A DNA stretch of 64,000 nucleotides from Mycolicibacterium stellerae (GCF_003719305.1 NZ_RARC01000030.1:1-64000); one strand, 5' to 3'. Positions 6,844 through 16,075 are shown, counted from the stretch's first letter. Numbers and translations: made by a program. The notes: generated by a model from the letters alone, not told the origin.

Positions 6844-8850
6844 TTACGCGCCGCGCCATTCATAGATGCGGGCCTCGCCGTTGTCGTAGATCATCTCCCA
6901 CGACCGTGATTTCTCTAGCGACACTAGCCCGTCTGGCATCGCGAACTTCAGCACCACCGGTGTGCTGGTGAGCACGTACCGGATATTGAGCGCTTTCACC
7001 GCCTCTGCGATGCGCGGGTCGGTGTCGGCGTCGTCGGCGTAAGCCCAGAAGATGAAGCGGTGGTAGCCGGGTCCCTGTTGGACGGGGAAGTCGTAGTGCG
7101 TCCACAGCGGATGCAGCCCCGAAACCGCATACATCCATGCCGTTCCGTCGGTGTTCGCGTTGCCGATCACGGTGTCGCGCGCGCCGGGCAGGGTTGCGAG
7201 GTAGGCGAACGCTTCGAGGTCCTTGTCGTCGATTATCACCGAGTCGTACTTCTCGCCGAACAGGAACTTGTGCCGCGGCACGTAGGCGACGGCGGTGACC
7301 ACGGTGACGAGGATCAGCGCGGCGGCGATTGCACCGTTCCAGACTCTCGGCCGCCCCTTGTCGCCCGTGAGCAGGCGAATGCCGCGGACGGCGGCGCTGA
7401 CCGCCGCGAACAGAGCAAGGCCTGCGGCCGGGGCCAGCAGCATCGCCACCACGGCCGAGAGCCTGCGCGGGTCGCTGTAGAAGAGGTCGCTGAACTTGCC
7501 GGTGAGCGTGCCGAGCGGGCCGCCGAACGGCGCCGACGAGTGCACGATGCAGACGACCAGCCCGAGCCAGACGACTAGCGGCCACCAGACTTTCTTGGCG
7601 AGGAAGATCACCGCGCCGACGCCGGCCGCCACGATCAGCACCCACTGGATGGGGAAGTCGTTGAGGTGGCGGGTGTGCTGCACGACGGCGTCGATCAGGC
7701 CACGCTTCTTACCTTCGTGGGTGACGAACGCGTGCCCCTCGATGATCTCGGCCTGCTGCAGCACGCCGACGAACTGCGGTAGCAGCAGACACACCGTTGG
7801 CACCGCGATGAGGGCAAGCGCGATGAAATCCGGGAGCCTGCCGCGAACCGGATGCCACAGTGCGTCCACCAGCCACCAGGCCACCACGAACAGGACTGTC
7901 ACCACGCCGCCGGTGATGTGCACCGAAAAAACCCCGAGCAACGCCAGCACGGCCAGCGGGATGCGGTCACGGTGGCGGACCGCCGACATCACCAACGCCA
8001 TCGTCGGCACGGCGACGCCGTACGCGGCGAGGTTGGGCATCGATGCGGTGTCGAACTCGACGTAGGGGATCGCGGTGAAGGACGCCGAAAGCGCCGCCGC
8101 CGTCGCGGCCGCTCCTGCGGTCTGCCACTCGGTGAACTTGGCGCGCAGCAGCTTCCAGGTCAGGGTCGCGGCGCTCACCGGGAACAGCCAGACCGCCACC
8201 GCGAGGGAGTTGATCGTGTAGGCGGTGGTTGGCGCGGCACCGGTCAGCTGACTGAACACCGCGGCGACGGCGTGGAAGGTCGACGGATAGTAGAGCGCGT
8301 CATGGGTTTCGACGTTGCGCAGCTCGCCCATGTGGGTCGGTGAGGCCTGCCCGGTGTCGAGGATGTACCGGACGGTGTTGGCGTGCCACACGGCGTCCCA
8401 TGTACTCGGTATCGACTGCCAGTGGGGTAGTCCCTTGACCGCCGCCAACCCGATCAGGGCGGCGCCGAGCAGGACGCCCGCGGCGACGACGAACGCGGGC
8501 CCTCGGGAGGGCGCCAGCGCCTCGGCATCTCGATCACGGTAGCGGCTCAGCAAATTCGGCAAACAAGCGGCGACCGCCGTGACCACAGCCAGAGCAAAGA
8601 ACGCTGTCCACGCGTTCCACGGGATTCCGACGGCGCCGAACGGGACAATCGCCAGCGCGACGACGCCGTAGGTCAACGCGGGCCCCGTGGCGATTGCAAC
8701 CGATGCGGGCACTCGAGCGGCGCGCGCGACGATGGCTCCGGGCGCTACCAGCACCAACACCGCTAGTAGCACTTCGAAGGCCAACCTCACTGCACTAGTA
8801 TGGCTGCCCAGGTGACCCTGTCCGGCACTGCCCACACCGGTGTTGGGCAC
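6844..8850 (-). CDS. Polytopic membrane glycosyltransferase, Rv3779-like
   Basis: A 668-residue multi-spanning protein with more than ten hydrophobic segments and a soluble C-terminal part (after about 530) carrying aromatic and acidic motifs such as GTAWMYAVSGLHPLWTHYD. Position directly upstream of bpa, and length, match Rv3779 (about 666 residues), reported to act in adding the galactosamine substituent of arabinogalactan. It probably uses a polyprenyl-phosphate sugar on the periplasmic side. The start at 8850 is the longest and may be too far upstream. It probably leads the operon with bpa, wzt, glfT1 and wzm. Confidence 0.8.
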   Translation of the reverse strand: MPNTGVGSAGQGHLGSHTSAVRLAFEVLLAVLVLVAPGAIVARAARVPASVAIATGPALTYGVVALAIVPFGAVGIPWNAWTAFFALAVVTAVAACLPNLLSRYRDRDAEALAPSRGPAFVVAAGVLLGAALIGLAAVKGLPHWQSIPSTWDAVWHANTVRYILDTGQASPTHMGELRNVETHDALYYPSTFHAVAAVFSQLTGAAPTTAYTINSLAVAVWLFPVSAATLTWKLLRAKFTEWQTAGAAATAAALSASFTAIPYVEFDTASMPNLAAYGVAVPTMALVMSAVRHRDRIPLAVLALLGVFSVHITGGVVTVLFVVAWWLVDALWHPVRGRLPDFIALALIAVPTVCLLLPQFVGVLQQAEIIEGHAFVTHEGKKRGLIDAVVQHTRHLNDFPIQWVLIVAAGVGAVIFLAKKVWWPLVVWLGLVVCIVHSSAPFGGPLGTLTGKFSDLFYSDPRRLSAVVAMLLAPAAGLALFAAVSAAVRGIRLLTGDKGRPRVWNGAIAAALILVTVVTAVAYVPRHKFLFGEKYDSVIIDDKDLEAFAYLATLPGARDTVIGNANTDGTAWMYAVSGLHPLWTHYDFPVQQGPGYHRFIFWAYADDADTDPRIAEAVKALNIRYVLTSTPVVLKFAMPDGLVSLEKSRSWEMIYDNGEARIYEWRGA

Positions 8851-8902
8851 CCACAGAACGCGGTCGGTTTGCGGACTTCACAGGCTCTCTAAGGTGGCTG
8901 GC

Positions 8903-10099
8903 ATGGCATACGACGTCGCCCGGGTGCGCGGACTGCATCCGTCACTGGGCGATGGGTGGGTGCATTTCGACGCCCAGAACGGCATGCTGCTACCCGACTC
9001 CGTTGCCACCACCGTGTCGACGGCGTTCCGGAACTCGATGACGACGACGGCCGGACCGCATCCGTCCGCCAAGCGAAGCGCCGCTGTACTCGAGGCGGCC
9101 CGCCAGGCGGTTGCCGACATGGTCAACGGGGATCCGCGCGGTGTGATCCTCGGGGCCGACCGGGCCATCCTGCTCAACTCGTTGGCCGACGCATCGTCGT
9201 CACGGGTCGGATTAGGCTATGAAACGGTCGTCACCCGGCTGGACGACGAGGCAAACATCGCGCCCTGGCTACGTGCGGCGAATCGGTATGGCGCCAAGGT
9301 GAAATGGGCCGAAGTCGACATCGAAACCGGCGAGCTGCCGATCTGGCAGTGGGAGAACCTGATCACCGAGGCGACCCGGCTGGTCGCGATCACCTCCGCT
9401 TCGGCGACCTTGGGCACCGTCACCGATCTGCGGGCCGCCACCAAGCTGATGCACGCAGACGGCGGCCTGGTGATCGTCGATCATTCGGCGGCCGCACCGT
9501 ATCGCCTCATCGATATCGACGAGATCGATGCCGACGTCGTCGCTGTCAACGCCCTCGCGTGGGGCGGCCCGCCTGTCGGCGCACTCGTGTTCCGCGACCC
9601 CGACGTCATCAGCTCGTTCGGTTCGATCGCGCTCAGTCCGTATGCCACCGGCGTCGACCGCCTGGAGATCGGTGCGCATCAGTACCCGCTGCTGGCCGGC
9701 CTCGTCGCCAGCATCGAATACCTCGCTTCCCTTGATGAGTCGGCAAAGGGGACCCGACGGGAACGGCTCGCCGTCTCGATGGATTCCGCGTCGTCGTATA
9801 TGGCGAGGCTGTTCGACTATCTGTTGATGTCGCTGCGGTCGCTGCCGCTGATCATGGTGATCGGTAAACCCGAGACGACGATTCCCGTGCTGAGCTTCGT
9901 GGTCAGGGAAGTGCCCGCGGAAGCCGTTGTGCAGCGGCTGGCGGACAACGGTGTGCTGGCGATCGCCAACGCGAGTTCGCGGGTGCTGGACGTGATCGGC
10001 GTCAACGACATCGGCGGTGCGGTCACGATCGGCCTCGCGCATTACTCGACGACCGCCGAGGTCGACCAGCTGATTCGCGCGCTGGCGTCGCTCGGCTGA
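8903..10099 (+). CDS. Cysteine-desulfurase-fold protein (Rv3778c-like) without PLP lysine
   Basis: A 398-residue aminotransferase class V protein. The fold is clear: a WVHFDAQNGMLLPDSV start, the LVIVDHSAAAPYRL strand with the PLP-nitrogen Asp, and a C-terminal substrate domain. Where SufS-type enzymes have SGHKxxGP with the Schiff-base lysine, this protein reads NALAWGGPPVG, with Ala in the Lys position. As I recall, the same sequence occurs in Rv3778c, so the loss looks conserved and not like decay. It is transcribed divergently from the Rv3779-like gene. A classic desulfurase reaction is unlikely. Confidence 0.8.
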   Translation: MAYDVARVRGLHPSLGDGWVHFDAQNGMLLPDSVATTVSTAFRNSMTTTAGPHPSAKRSAAVLEAARQAVADMVNGDPRGVILGADRAILLNSLADASSSRVGLGYETVVTRLDDEANIAPWLRAANRYGAKVKWAEVDIETGELPIWQWENLITEATRLVAITSASATLGTVTDLRAATKLMHADGGLVIVDHSAAAPYRLIDIDEIDADVVAVNALAWGGPPVGALVFRDPDVISSFGSIALSPYATGVDRLEIGAHQYPLLAGLVASIEYLASLDESAKGTRRERLAVSMDSASSYMARLFDYLLMSLRSLPLIMVIGKPETTIPVLSFVVREVPAEAVVQRLADNGVLAIANASSRVLDVIGVNDIGGAVTIGLAHYSTTAEVDQLIRALASLG

Positions 10100-10117
10100 C
10101 TCGGTATCTTCGTCCGG

Positions 10118-11101
10118 CTAGCCGTCCACGCGCAGCAATACCTTCCCGGACACATCGCCGGAATTCAGCAGTTCATGGGCGGCCGCCGCCTGGTCGATCG
10201 GGAACTCCGCACCGATGATCGGACGGACACGGCCGTCGGCGACCATCGGCCACACGTTCTCGACGGTTGCGGCGACGACCTCGCTCTTGCTGCTCGGACC
10301 GGCCACCGGCCTGCCCCGCAGCGCGGTGGCGATCACCCCGGCCCGCTTGCCGAGCAGCTTCGCCACGTTCAGCTCGGCCTTGATACCGCCCTGCATGCCG
10401 ATGATGACGAGCCTGCCGTCGTTGGCGAGCGCGTCGACATTTCGGTCAAGGTAGGAGGCGCCCATGATGTCGAGGATCACGTCGGCACCGGCGCCGTCCG
10501 TCGCATCGCGCAGCCGCGCCACGAAGTCCTCTTCGCGGTAGTTGATCAGGATCTCTGCGCCGAGTTCCTTGCACAGGTCGAGTTTCTGGGTCGACCCGGC
10601 GGTCACCGCGACTCGGCAGTCGAGCGCCCGCGCGACCTGGATGCCGTGGGTTCCGATGCCGCTGGCCCCGCCGTGAAACAGCGCCACGTGGCCGGCCGTC
10701 AGGCCTGCAGTCATCACCACGTTGGACCACACCGTGCACGCCACCTCGGGAAGGGCGGCCGCATGGGGCAGCTCGACGGCGTCCGGCAACGGCATCAGCT
10801 GACCCTCGGGCACGGCCACGAACTCGGCGTAGCCGCCGCCCGCCAGCAATGCACAGACGGGTTGCCCGATTTGCCAGCGATCGACTTCTTCGCCAACCTC
10901 GGCGATGGTGCCCGAGACCTCGAGACCCAAGATGTCGCTGGCTCCGGGTGGAGGTGGATATTTGCCTGCGGCCTGCAGCAGGTCGGCTCGGTTGACACCG
11001 GCGGCGCTGACCTGCACCACAACCTCACCTGCAGCGGGGCTGACGTCTGGGACTTCTTGCCAAACCAGGCGGTCGGATGAATGAGCGATGATCGCGCGCA
11101 T
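10118..11101 (-). CDS. Quinone oxidoreductase (Rv3777-like, MDR family)
   Basis: A 327-residue zinc-independent medium-chain reductase. The GroES-like N-domain contains VSAAGVNRADLLQAAGKYPPP, and the NADPH-binding segment is HGGASGIGTHGIQVA (about 147-161) in TED2/PIG3-like style. No structural or catalytic zinc cysteines are seen. The start at 11101 (MRAIIAH) is backed by homology. Its convergent neighbour is the Rv3778c-like gene, as in M. tuberculosis (Rv3777/Rv3778c). A divergent MarR gene starts within about 40-100 nt and may regulate it. Confidence 0.88.
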   Translation of the reverse strand: MRAIIAHSSDRLVWQEVPDVSPAAGEVVVQVSAAGVNRADLLQAAGKYPPPPGASDILGLEVSGTIAEVGEEVDRWQIGQPVCALLAGGGYAEFVAVPEGQLMPLPDAVELPHAAALPEVACTVWSNVVMTAGLTAGHVALFHGGASGIGTHGIQVARALDCRVAVTAGSTQKLDLCKELGAEILINYREEDFVARLRDATDGAGADVILDIMGASYLDRNVDALANDGRLVIIGMQGGIKAELNVAKLLGKRAGVIATALRGRPVAGPSSKSEVVAATVENVWPMVADGRVRPIIGAEFPIDQAAAAHELLNSGDVSGKVLLRVDG

Positions 11102-11140
11102 TTCTAAAACCCTACCGCCCGCGGATTCTCGCCCTCGGCT

Positions 11141-11680
11141 ATGCGTATGTCGTTTACCATGCCGAAGATGGAGGGCATGATTGCCGGGCGTACGGCTGGT
11201 GATATGCCCGGCCTGGACATCGCCGAACAGCGGTCGTGGCAAAACTTTCTCGACTCGGCACTGCGCATGTACGCGACCCTGAACCGGGCGTTGGTGGAGG
11301 CGCACCGGCTGACCCTCAACGATGTGCGTCTGCTGGACATCCTGGACAGATCGCCGACGGGTTCGGCCCGCATGGGTGATCTGGCCGAGGGGCTGATGTC
11401 ACTGCCGAGCCGGGTGACCCGACAGATCCGCCGGTTGGAGGTGGCGGGCCTGGTGCGCCGTGGCGCCAGCCCCGACGACGGCCGCGGCGTGCTGGCCACC
11501 ATCACCGACGAAGGCCGCCTTTCGGTACGCAAGGCGATGGTCACGTACGGGGATGGGGTGCGCGAGAACTTCCTCGGCAAGCTGTCGCGGCCCCAGATCG
11601 CCGCGATGGGCGAGAACTGCCGTCGCATCAGCGTCGGGCTCAAGGAAGCCCCGTCGGCCGCGAAGGTCGGAAGGGTCTGA
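11141..11680 (+). CDS. MarR-family transcriptional regulator
   Basis: Up to 179 residues. The winged helix covers about 70-130: LTLNDVRLLDILDRS, then MGDLAEGLMSLPSRVTRQIRRLEVAGLVRRG (recognition helix), and the wing DDGRGVLATITDEG. In-frame starts at 11159, 11168, 11177 and 11204 are all possible; homologues usually begin near the LDIAEQRSW segment, so the true protein is probably shorter than the span given. It is divergent from the quinone oxidoreductase gene, a typical MarR target arrangement. The ligand is unknown. Confidence 0.85.
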   Translation: MRMSFTMPKMEGMIAGRTAGDMPGLDIAEQRSWQNFLDSALRMYATLNRALVEAHRLTLNDVRLLDILDRSPTGSARMGDLAEGLMSLPSRVTRQIRRLEVAGLVRRGASPDDGRGVLATITDEGRLSVRKAMVTYGDGVRENFLGKLSRPQIAAMGENCRRISVGLKEAPSAAKVGRV

Positions 11681-11698
11681 CCCTTTAGGCTTACAGAT

Positions 11699-11785
11699 GG
11701 TGGCGTGGCAGAGCGGCCTAATGCACTCGCCTTGAAAGCGAGAGACGGCCAAGACCGTCCGGGGGTTCAAATCCCTCCGCCACCG
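11699..11785 (+). tRNA. tRNA-Ser(UGA)
   Basis: The acceptor stem GGTGGCG (11699-11705) pairs with CGCCACC (11778-11784), with discriminator G. The anticodon stem CTCGC/GCGAG encloses CTTGAAA with anticodon TGA at 11733-11735. A long variable arm (class II) precedes the GGTTCAAATCC T-arm. The last 19 nt overlap the end of a minus-strand protein gene. Confidence 0.97.
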
Positions 11786-13305
11786 CCGCGCCGCTCGATC
11801 GGTTCGAGGTAGATGAACGCAGGGCCCGTCCAGGGTGAGCTCATGTACCAGTTCGGCAGGCCGGGCGGGAAACCGTCTCGCGACCAGGCCAACCGGTATT
11901 GCGCAGGCCGCGGTCGCTGGCTCCGGTCGAGCCGGGAGAAGTTGGCCTCCAGCAGGAAGCGCATCACCGGCCCGGCCTCGCGGATACGTTTCTCGATCAG
12001 CGGCAGCGTCCGTCCCGGGTCGGAGAACACGTCGACCACCGAGCAGTCGCACGCATAGGCGACGGTGCCGATCTCGGGCGGCGACTTCACGGTGGCATCG
12101 CCGACCAGCTCGCCGATTTCGTCCCCCGCGGCCATGTACTGCTCGGGGATCGCCCAGTTGCCGAAGATCACCGGATGCGCCCATGGCACGCCGAGGCCGC
12201 GGAAGGACACGACGGCACCGACGGTGAGCGCCACTGCCACGGCGACGGGGGCGGCGTGCCGCACTGCAGGGACGCCCGTCGGCACTGCCCTTCTGAGGAC
12301 CAGGGCGAGCCCGAATACACCGGTCACCCCGAGCGCGACCGTCGCCGTCACGTAATACCAGTGGTAGGGCGGAACCCCGAGCAGGCAGTACGCGCCGTAA
12401 TCCGCGAGACCGCCGAGCCCAAGCGCCACCAGCGGCCAATGCTCGGTGGGCAGCCTGCCGCGCAGGCCGATCGCCAACATGCACAGCACCGTGAGCAGGC
12501 CGACGGCGGCGGGGACGAGGGCAAGGCACAGCGGCAACGTCATGCCCCCCTGCCACATCTTCCACAACCCGTTGGCGAACGTCGCGTCGCCGAACGACTT
12601 CTGCAGCGTCTTGATCACCAGGGTGGTCGGTATAGCGGAGCCGAAGTGGTACCAGCTGAACACCCACCACGGCAGCGCCAATACGAGTGCGGTGGCAGGG
12701 GCCACCCAGAAGCGCCGCCGCAGTGCCGGGGTTGCCAGATACATGATGGCGACAACGATCGCCAGGTCGGGCCGGGTCAGCACGAGCAGACCCGCCAATA
12801 CCCCGAACGCGGCCCGGCGACCGTGGACGGCCTGCGCGGTCAGCCCGGTGAGGAACGCGGCAATGGGGACGACCTCCAGCCCGATCGCCGAGTTCACGAA
12901 TGGGTTGGCGAAGACCACGAGGAGCGCGGCGAGCGACCAGGCACCCGAGACGTTGAGCCGCCGCGCTACCTGGGCCGCCCACACGGCCATCACCGCCGAC
13001 AGTGCGGCGGTGAGGATCCCAAGCCCGACGACGGGCCGAAACGCACCGGTCACAGCGCTGATCCAGGTGGCCACCGCCAACAGCATCACGTTCAACGGTG
13101 AGGTCGCGGTGTTCGACTCCTCGGTGGGAATCATTCCCCAGTGCAGATGTTCGGCGACGTTGCGGGCGTAGCTCAGCGTGATGTAGGCGTCGTCGATCAG
13201 GCCCCGGTACGCGGCGAACATGACGACCGCGCCCGCCAGTGCCCCGGGCAGGGCCCACCACAAGTCGCGTCGGGTGGTCGCGCCCGGATCTTCGGTCGTG
13301 GCCAT
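11767..13305 (-). CDS. Polytopic GT-C-type membrane glycosyltransferase
   Basis: 512 residues with about ten hydrophobic helices. The first periplasmic loop has DDAYITLSYARNVAEHLHW (from about residue 38), the acidic-pair motif of GT-C enzymes using polyprenyl-phosphate sugars. It resembles the AftB-like arabinofuranosyltransferase group, but this is a resemblance and not a firm assignment. A soluble C-terminal domain follows about residue 400. Start ATG at 13305. The stop codon and last Gly-rich codons (RRGGGGGI) are read from the antisense strand of the tRNA-Ser 3' end. The divergent and adjacent genes also look like envelope sugar enzymes. Confidence 0.75.
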   Translation of the reverse strand: MATTEDPGATTRRDLWWALPGALAGAVVMFAAYRGLIDDAYITLSYARNVAEHLHWGMIPTEESNTATSPLNVMLLAVATWISAVTGAFRPVVGLGILTAALSAVMAVWAAQVARRLNVSGAWSLAALLVVFANPFVNSAIGLEVVPIAAFLTGLTAQAVHGRRAAFGVLAGLLVLTRPDLAIVVAIMYLATPALRRRFWVAPATALVLALPWWVFSWYHFGSAIPTTLVIKTLQKSFGDATFANGLWKMWQGGMTLPLCLALVPAAVGLLTVLCMLAIGLRGRLPTEHWPLVALGLGGLADYGAYCLLGVPPYHWYYVTATVALGVTGVFGLALVLRRAVPTGVPAVRHAAPVAVAVALTVGAVVSFRGLGVPWAHPVIFGNWAIPEQYMAAGDEIGELVGDATVKSPPEIGTVAYACDCSVVDVFSDPGRTLPLIEKRIREAGPVMRFLLEANFSRLDRSQRPRPAQYRLAWSRDGFPPGLPNWYMSSPWTGPAFIYLEPIERRGGGGGI

Positions 13306-13341
13306 CGCCGGGGATCCTATGTGTAGGGCTACGGTTGTCGC

Positions 13342-14151
13342 ATGCTTGACCGGTTCAAGGTGGCGGCCCGGGAGAAGTTGCAACGAGCGATTGCGGAAGT
13401 CGTGGCTGCCGAGCAGGCCCGAGCCCGAGCGGAGTTGGCCGATCAGCACGCCGAGGTGGTCGCCGCGCTCGACCGCGTGAACGAGTCGATTCGCGCCGTC
13501 GTCACCCGCATCGCGGACACCGAATACCGTGCTCGACGGGATCTTTCCTACGCGCAGGACGCCCGGACCGCGCAGGACAGCGCGGACTTCGTTGGTGAGC
13601 ACATGTCCAAGTCGAAGGTGTTCTGGGAGCCACCGGACACCCTGCGATTCGCTCTCGGTGAGATCAAGGGGCCGGGACTGGCTCTCGAGTTCGGTGTTGC
13701 CACCGGCAACACGCTGAAGATCATCGCCGAGACGGTCGCAGGCGACCGCAAGGTCGTCGGGTTCGACGTGTTCACCGGCCTGCCCGAAACCTGGCGCACG
13801 GGGTTTCCGGCAGGCGAGTTCGCGCAGGAACCACCCGACGTTGCCGGCGCCACAGTGGTGGCGGGCCTTTTCGAAGACACCCTGCCCGCGTTCCTCGCCG
13901 ACAACGACGAACCGATCGCGTTCGTGCATGTCGACTGTGACCTGTACTCGTCGTCGAAGACTGTGCTGGATCTGGTAGCCGACCGGCTCACGCCCGAAGC
14001 GGTGTTGGTGTTCGACGAATTCTTCAACTACCCGGGCTGGCGCCAGCACGAGTATCGGGCCTGGACCGAATTTATCTCTCGCACAGGACGATCGTTTGAG
14101 TATCTGGCGTACACGGGCAACAACGAACAGGTCGTGGTGCGCCTGCACTGA
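13342..14151 (+). CDS. TylF/MycF-type SAM-dependent O-methyltransferase
   Basis: 269 residues. Residues 1-70 are a charged helical, coiled-coil-like extension (REKLQRAIAEVVAAEQARARAEL). The catalytic domain follows: SAM motif LALEFGVATGNTLKII, GFDVFTGLPETW, and the metal-binding HVDCDLYSSS segment. Family members methylate sugar hydroxyls, for example macrocin O-methyltransferase. It sits between the GT-C gene and a GlfT2-like gene, so the target may be an envelope glycan or glycolipid sugar. Its stop directly abuts that of the convergent GlfT2-like gene. Confidence 0.82.
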   Translation: MLDRFKVAAREKLQRAIAEVVAAEQARARAELADQHAEVVAALDRVNESIRAVVTRIADTEYRARRDLSYAQDARTAQDSADFVGEHMSKSKVFWEPPDTLRFALGEIKGPGLALEFGVATGNTLKIIAETVAGDRKVVGFDVFTGLPETWRTGFPAGEFAQEPPDVAGATVVAGLFEDTLPAFLADNDEPIAFVHVDCDLYSSSKTVLDLVADRLTPEAVLVFDEFFNYPGWRQHEYRAWTEFISRTGRSFEYLAYTGNNEQVVVRLH

Positions 14152-16041
14152 TCAGCTGTTGTAGAGCCGCGCCCAGTTCTCCCGGCTTATCAGCTCAGGA
14201 AGTGCCTGCCGGTATTGCTCCTGCAGCGCCGGGGCCTCTGCTCGGAGCTGTCTGAGCGCCTTCGTCATTCGTTTGGTCAACTTGCCGAGCTTGCGCTTGT
14301 CGCGTAGTCGAATCCGCACACCTGATTGCGAGGCATCCGTCACCACTGCTTGGTCGAACAACGAGACGTGCCACCACTGATTGTCTTCCGCGGCGATGGC
14401 AACCGGTCCGGGGATGGTGCGCCCGAGCCACTGGAACAGCCAGCGTTTGGCCAGCACGAGGTTGACTCGTTCCTTGCGGGGCAGTGGGCCGCGCGGGTGG
14501 ATTCGTGGGACCGCGCCGGTGAGTTCCCCGATCTCGACCGCCGGGTGGACGACGGTTTCGGCGAACTCCTTGCGCTCGGTGCGGATTGCGGCCAATGCGG
14601 CGGCACCGCCGTCCCGCAGCACCTCGGGGCCGGCCAGGAAGTCCTCGATTCCGCGAATCATCGTGTAAGCCATGCCGTATTGCATCGATACGAGACCTTC
14701 GGTGATCTCGCGTGCCAGCCAATTACCGGTCGTCTTCGCATCGATGGTGCCGTGCAGCGCATGGGTGATCAGCGAGTTGCGGACGCTGAAGTAGCGGAAG
14801 AACTCGTCGCGGTCCTTCCAGTCGAAGTCGGCATGCCAGACGCCGGCGTTGGGCAACGTCGTCGTCGGGAATCCGGCGTCCAGGGCGCGCAGCCCGTACT
14901 CGATGTCGTCCCACTGGAAGAACATCGGCAGGGGCAGCCCGACGGCGGCGATCACTTCCGACGGGATGAGACACGACCACCACGCGTTGTACTCGGCGTC
15001 GATGCGCTTGTGCTGCTTGTATTTGGTCATATCCGACTTGTGCAGTGCCCTTGGCGCCCACCGGCCCGCCCGCAGCCGTGGGAGTTGAGTCTGCTCGGCG
15101 CTGACATGCAGCTCGCGGGTGTTCTTCAGGTAGAGCATCTGTGCGCCGACGATGGTCGGCGACGGCGTCAGGTTCGCAAACGCGTTGAGCCGCAGGATCG
15201 TCTCCGGCTCGCAGAGGATGTCGTCATCCATCAGGATCACGTTCGCGTGATCGGCGACGCTGGAGATCTCGTACATGCCACGCGAAAAGCCGCCCGCTCC
15301 ACCGAGATTCGGCTGCCGCAGATAAACGAGCTTGTCACCTAGTTGGGCGGTGACCTCGTTGAACAACGGGCGCGTCTCGACCGCATCGGTGCCCTGGTCG
15401 ACGACGTAGATCGCGTCGATGCCCGCCAGCAGGCCCTTGTCACCTGCGACGGCCGCGACGTTGGTGGCGCAGTCGTCAGCCCTGTTGAAGGTGCAGATGG
15501 CGATCGCGGCAGGCCGGATGGTCGGCGGAGCAGGAGCCGTCCACTCCAGATCGGTGATGGTCACCGGTCCGCCGATTGCGGTGCACTCCATCCACAGCGC
15601 CCCGCCGTCCACATACTCGTTCAGCGCGGCCGTCAGCACCACGGTGCCGGTGCTGTCGACCTCTGCGCTGTCGATGGTCCTGGCGCCGCCGTGGATATCG
15701 GAGCCGCGAAGCAGCACGCGGGCATGCGTCGACGTGTCGAACACCAACTTCAACTGAACCTCGCCCGCAGTGGTCCAGCGCTGGAAGTAACTGGCAGGCA
15801 GCCTGCCGAAGTAGGTGTTGGTGTCGACGGTCGCGCCCTGTTCCAGGTTTAGCGCATAGCGCTCCCGGTGCGCCCGCCCGTTGACGATCCGCGCGTACAT
15901 ATCGTCGGTCACCTGCGCGCTGGGGCCGGTGAATAGGCCACGCGCCACGACGAGCCGGTCGGGTGCGGCGTGCTCGGTGAGCGTCCGCTTCAGCGCGTCG
16001 GGGGTCGCCTGGCCCGGCTGGGCCGCCCCGCGCTCGGTCAT
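14152..16041 (-). CDS. Divergent GlfT2-like galactofuranosyltransferase
   Basis: 629 residues with full GlfT2 architecture. An N-terminal beta-rich domain (TYFGRLPASYFQRWTT) is followed by a GT-A core with AICTFNRADD, QPNLGGAGGFSRGMYE, the metal motif MDDDI (271-275), the catalytic-base segment WDDIEYG (377-383), the metal-ligand His in VWHADFD (403), and a helical C-terminal region. All catalytic residues known from GlfT2 are present. Yet the sequence differs widely from recalled M. tuberculosis GlfT2, and no glf, ubiA or aftB gene is adjacent. It is therefore probably a paralogue and not the canonical enzyme. The acceptor and sugar are open. Confidence 0.82.
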   Translation of the reverse strand: MTERGAAQPGQATPDALKRTLTEHAAPDRLVVARGLFTGPSAQVTDDMYARIVNGRAHRERYALNLEQGATVDTNTYFGRLPASYFQRWTTAGEVQLKLVFDTSTHARVLLRGSDIHGGARTIDSAEVDSTGTVVLTAALNEYVDGGALWMECTAIGGPVTITDLEWTAPAPPTIRPAAIAICTFNRADDCATNVAAVAGDKGLLAGIDAIYVVDQGTDAVETRPLFNEVTAQLGDKLVYLRQPNLGGAGGFSRGMYEISSVADHANVILMDDDILCEPETILRLNAFANLTPSPTIVGAQMLYLKNTRELHVSAEQTQLPRLRAGRWAPRALHKSDMTKYKQHKRIDAEYNAWWSCLIPSEVIAAVGLPLPMFFQWDDIEYGLRALDAGFPTTTLPNAGVWHADFDWKDRDEFFRYFSVRNSLITHALHGTIDAKTTGNWLAREITEGLVSMQYGMAYTMIRGIEDFLAGPEVLRDGGAAALAAIRTERKEFAETVVHPAVEIGELTGAVPRIHPRGPLPRKERVNLVLAKRWLFQWLGRTIPGPVAIAAEDNQWWHVSLFDQAVVTDASQSGVRIRLRDKRKLGKLTKRMTKALRQLRAEAPALQEQYRQALPELISRENWARLYNS

Positions 16042-16075
16042 GCTGCTCCTACTGCTTGAAATCCCCCGACGGAGC

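Noticed and set aside
11899..13101. Plus-strand 400-codon frame across the GT-C gene
   Set aside because: Antisense to a clear membrane protein; His/Arg/Gln-rich with no hydrophobic pattern or motif.
14152..16041. Calling the gene glfT2 outright
   Set aside because: Catalytic motifs agree, but overall sequence and neighbours differ from the canonical locus, so only GlfT2-like is supported.
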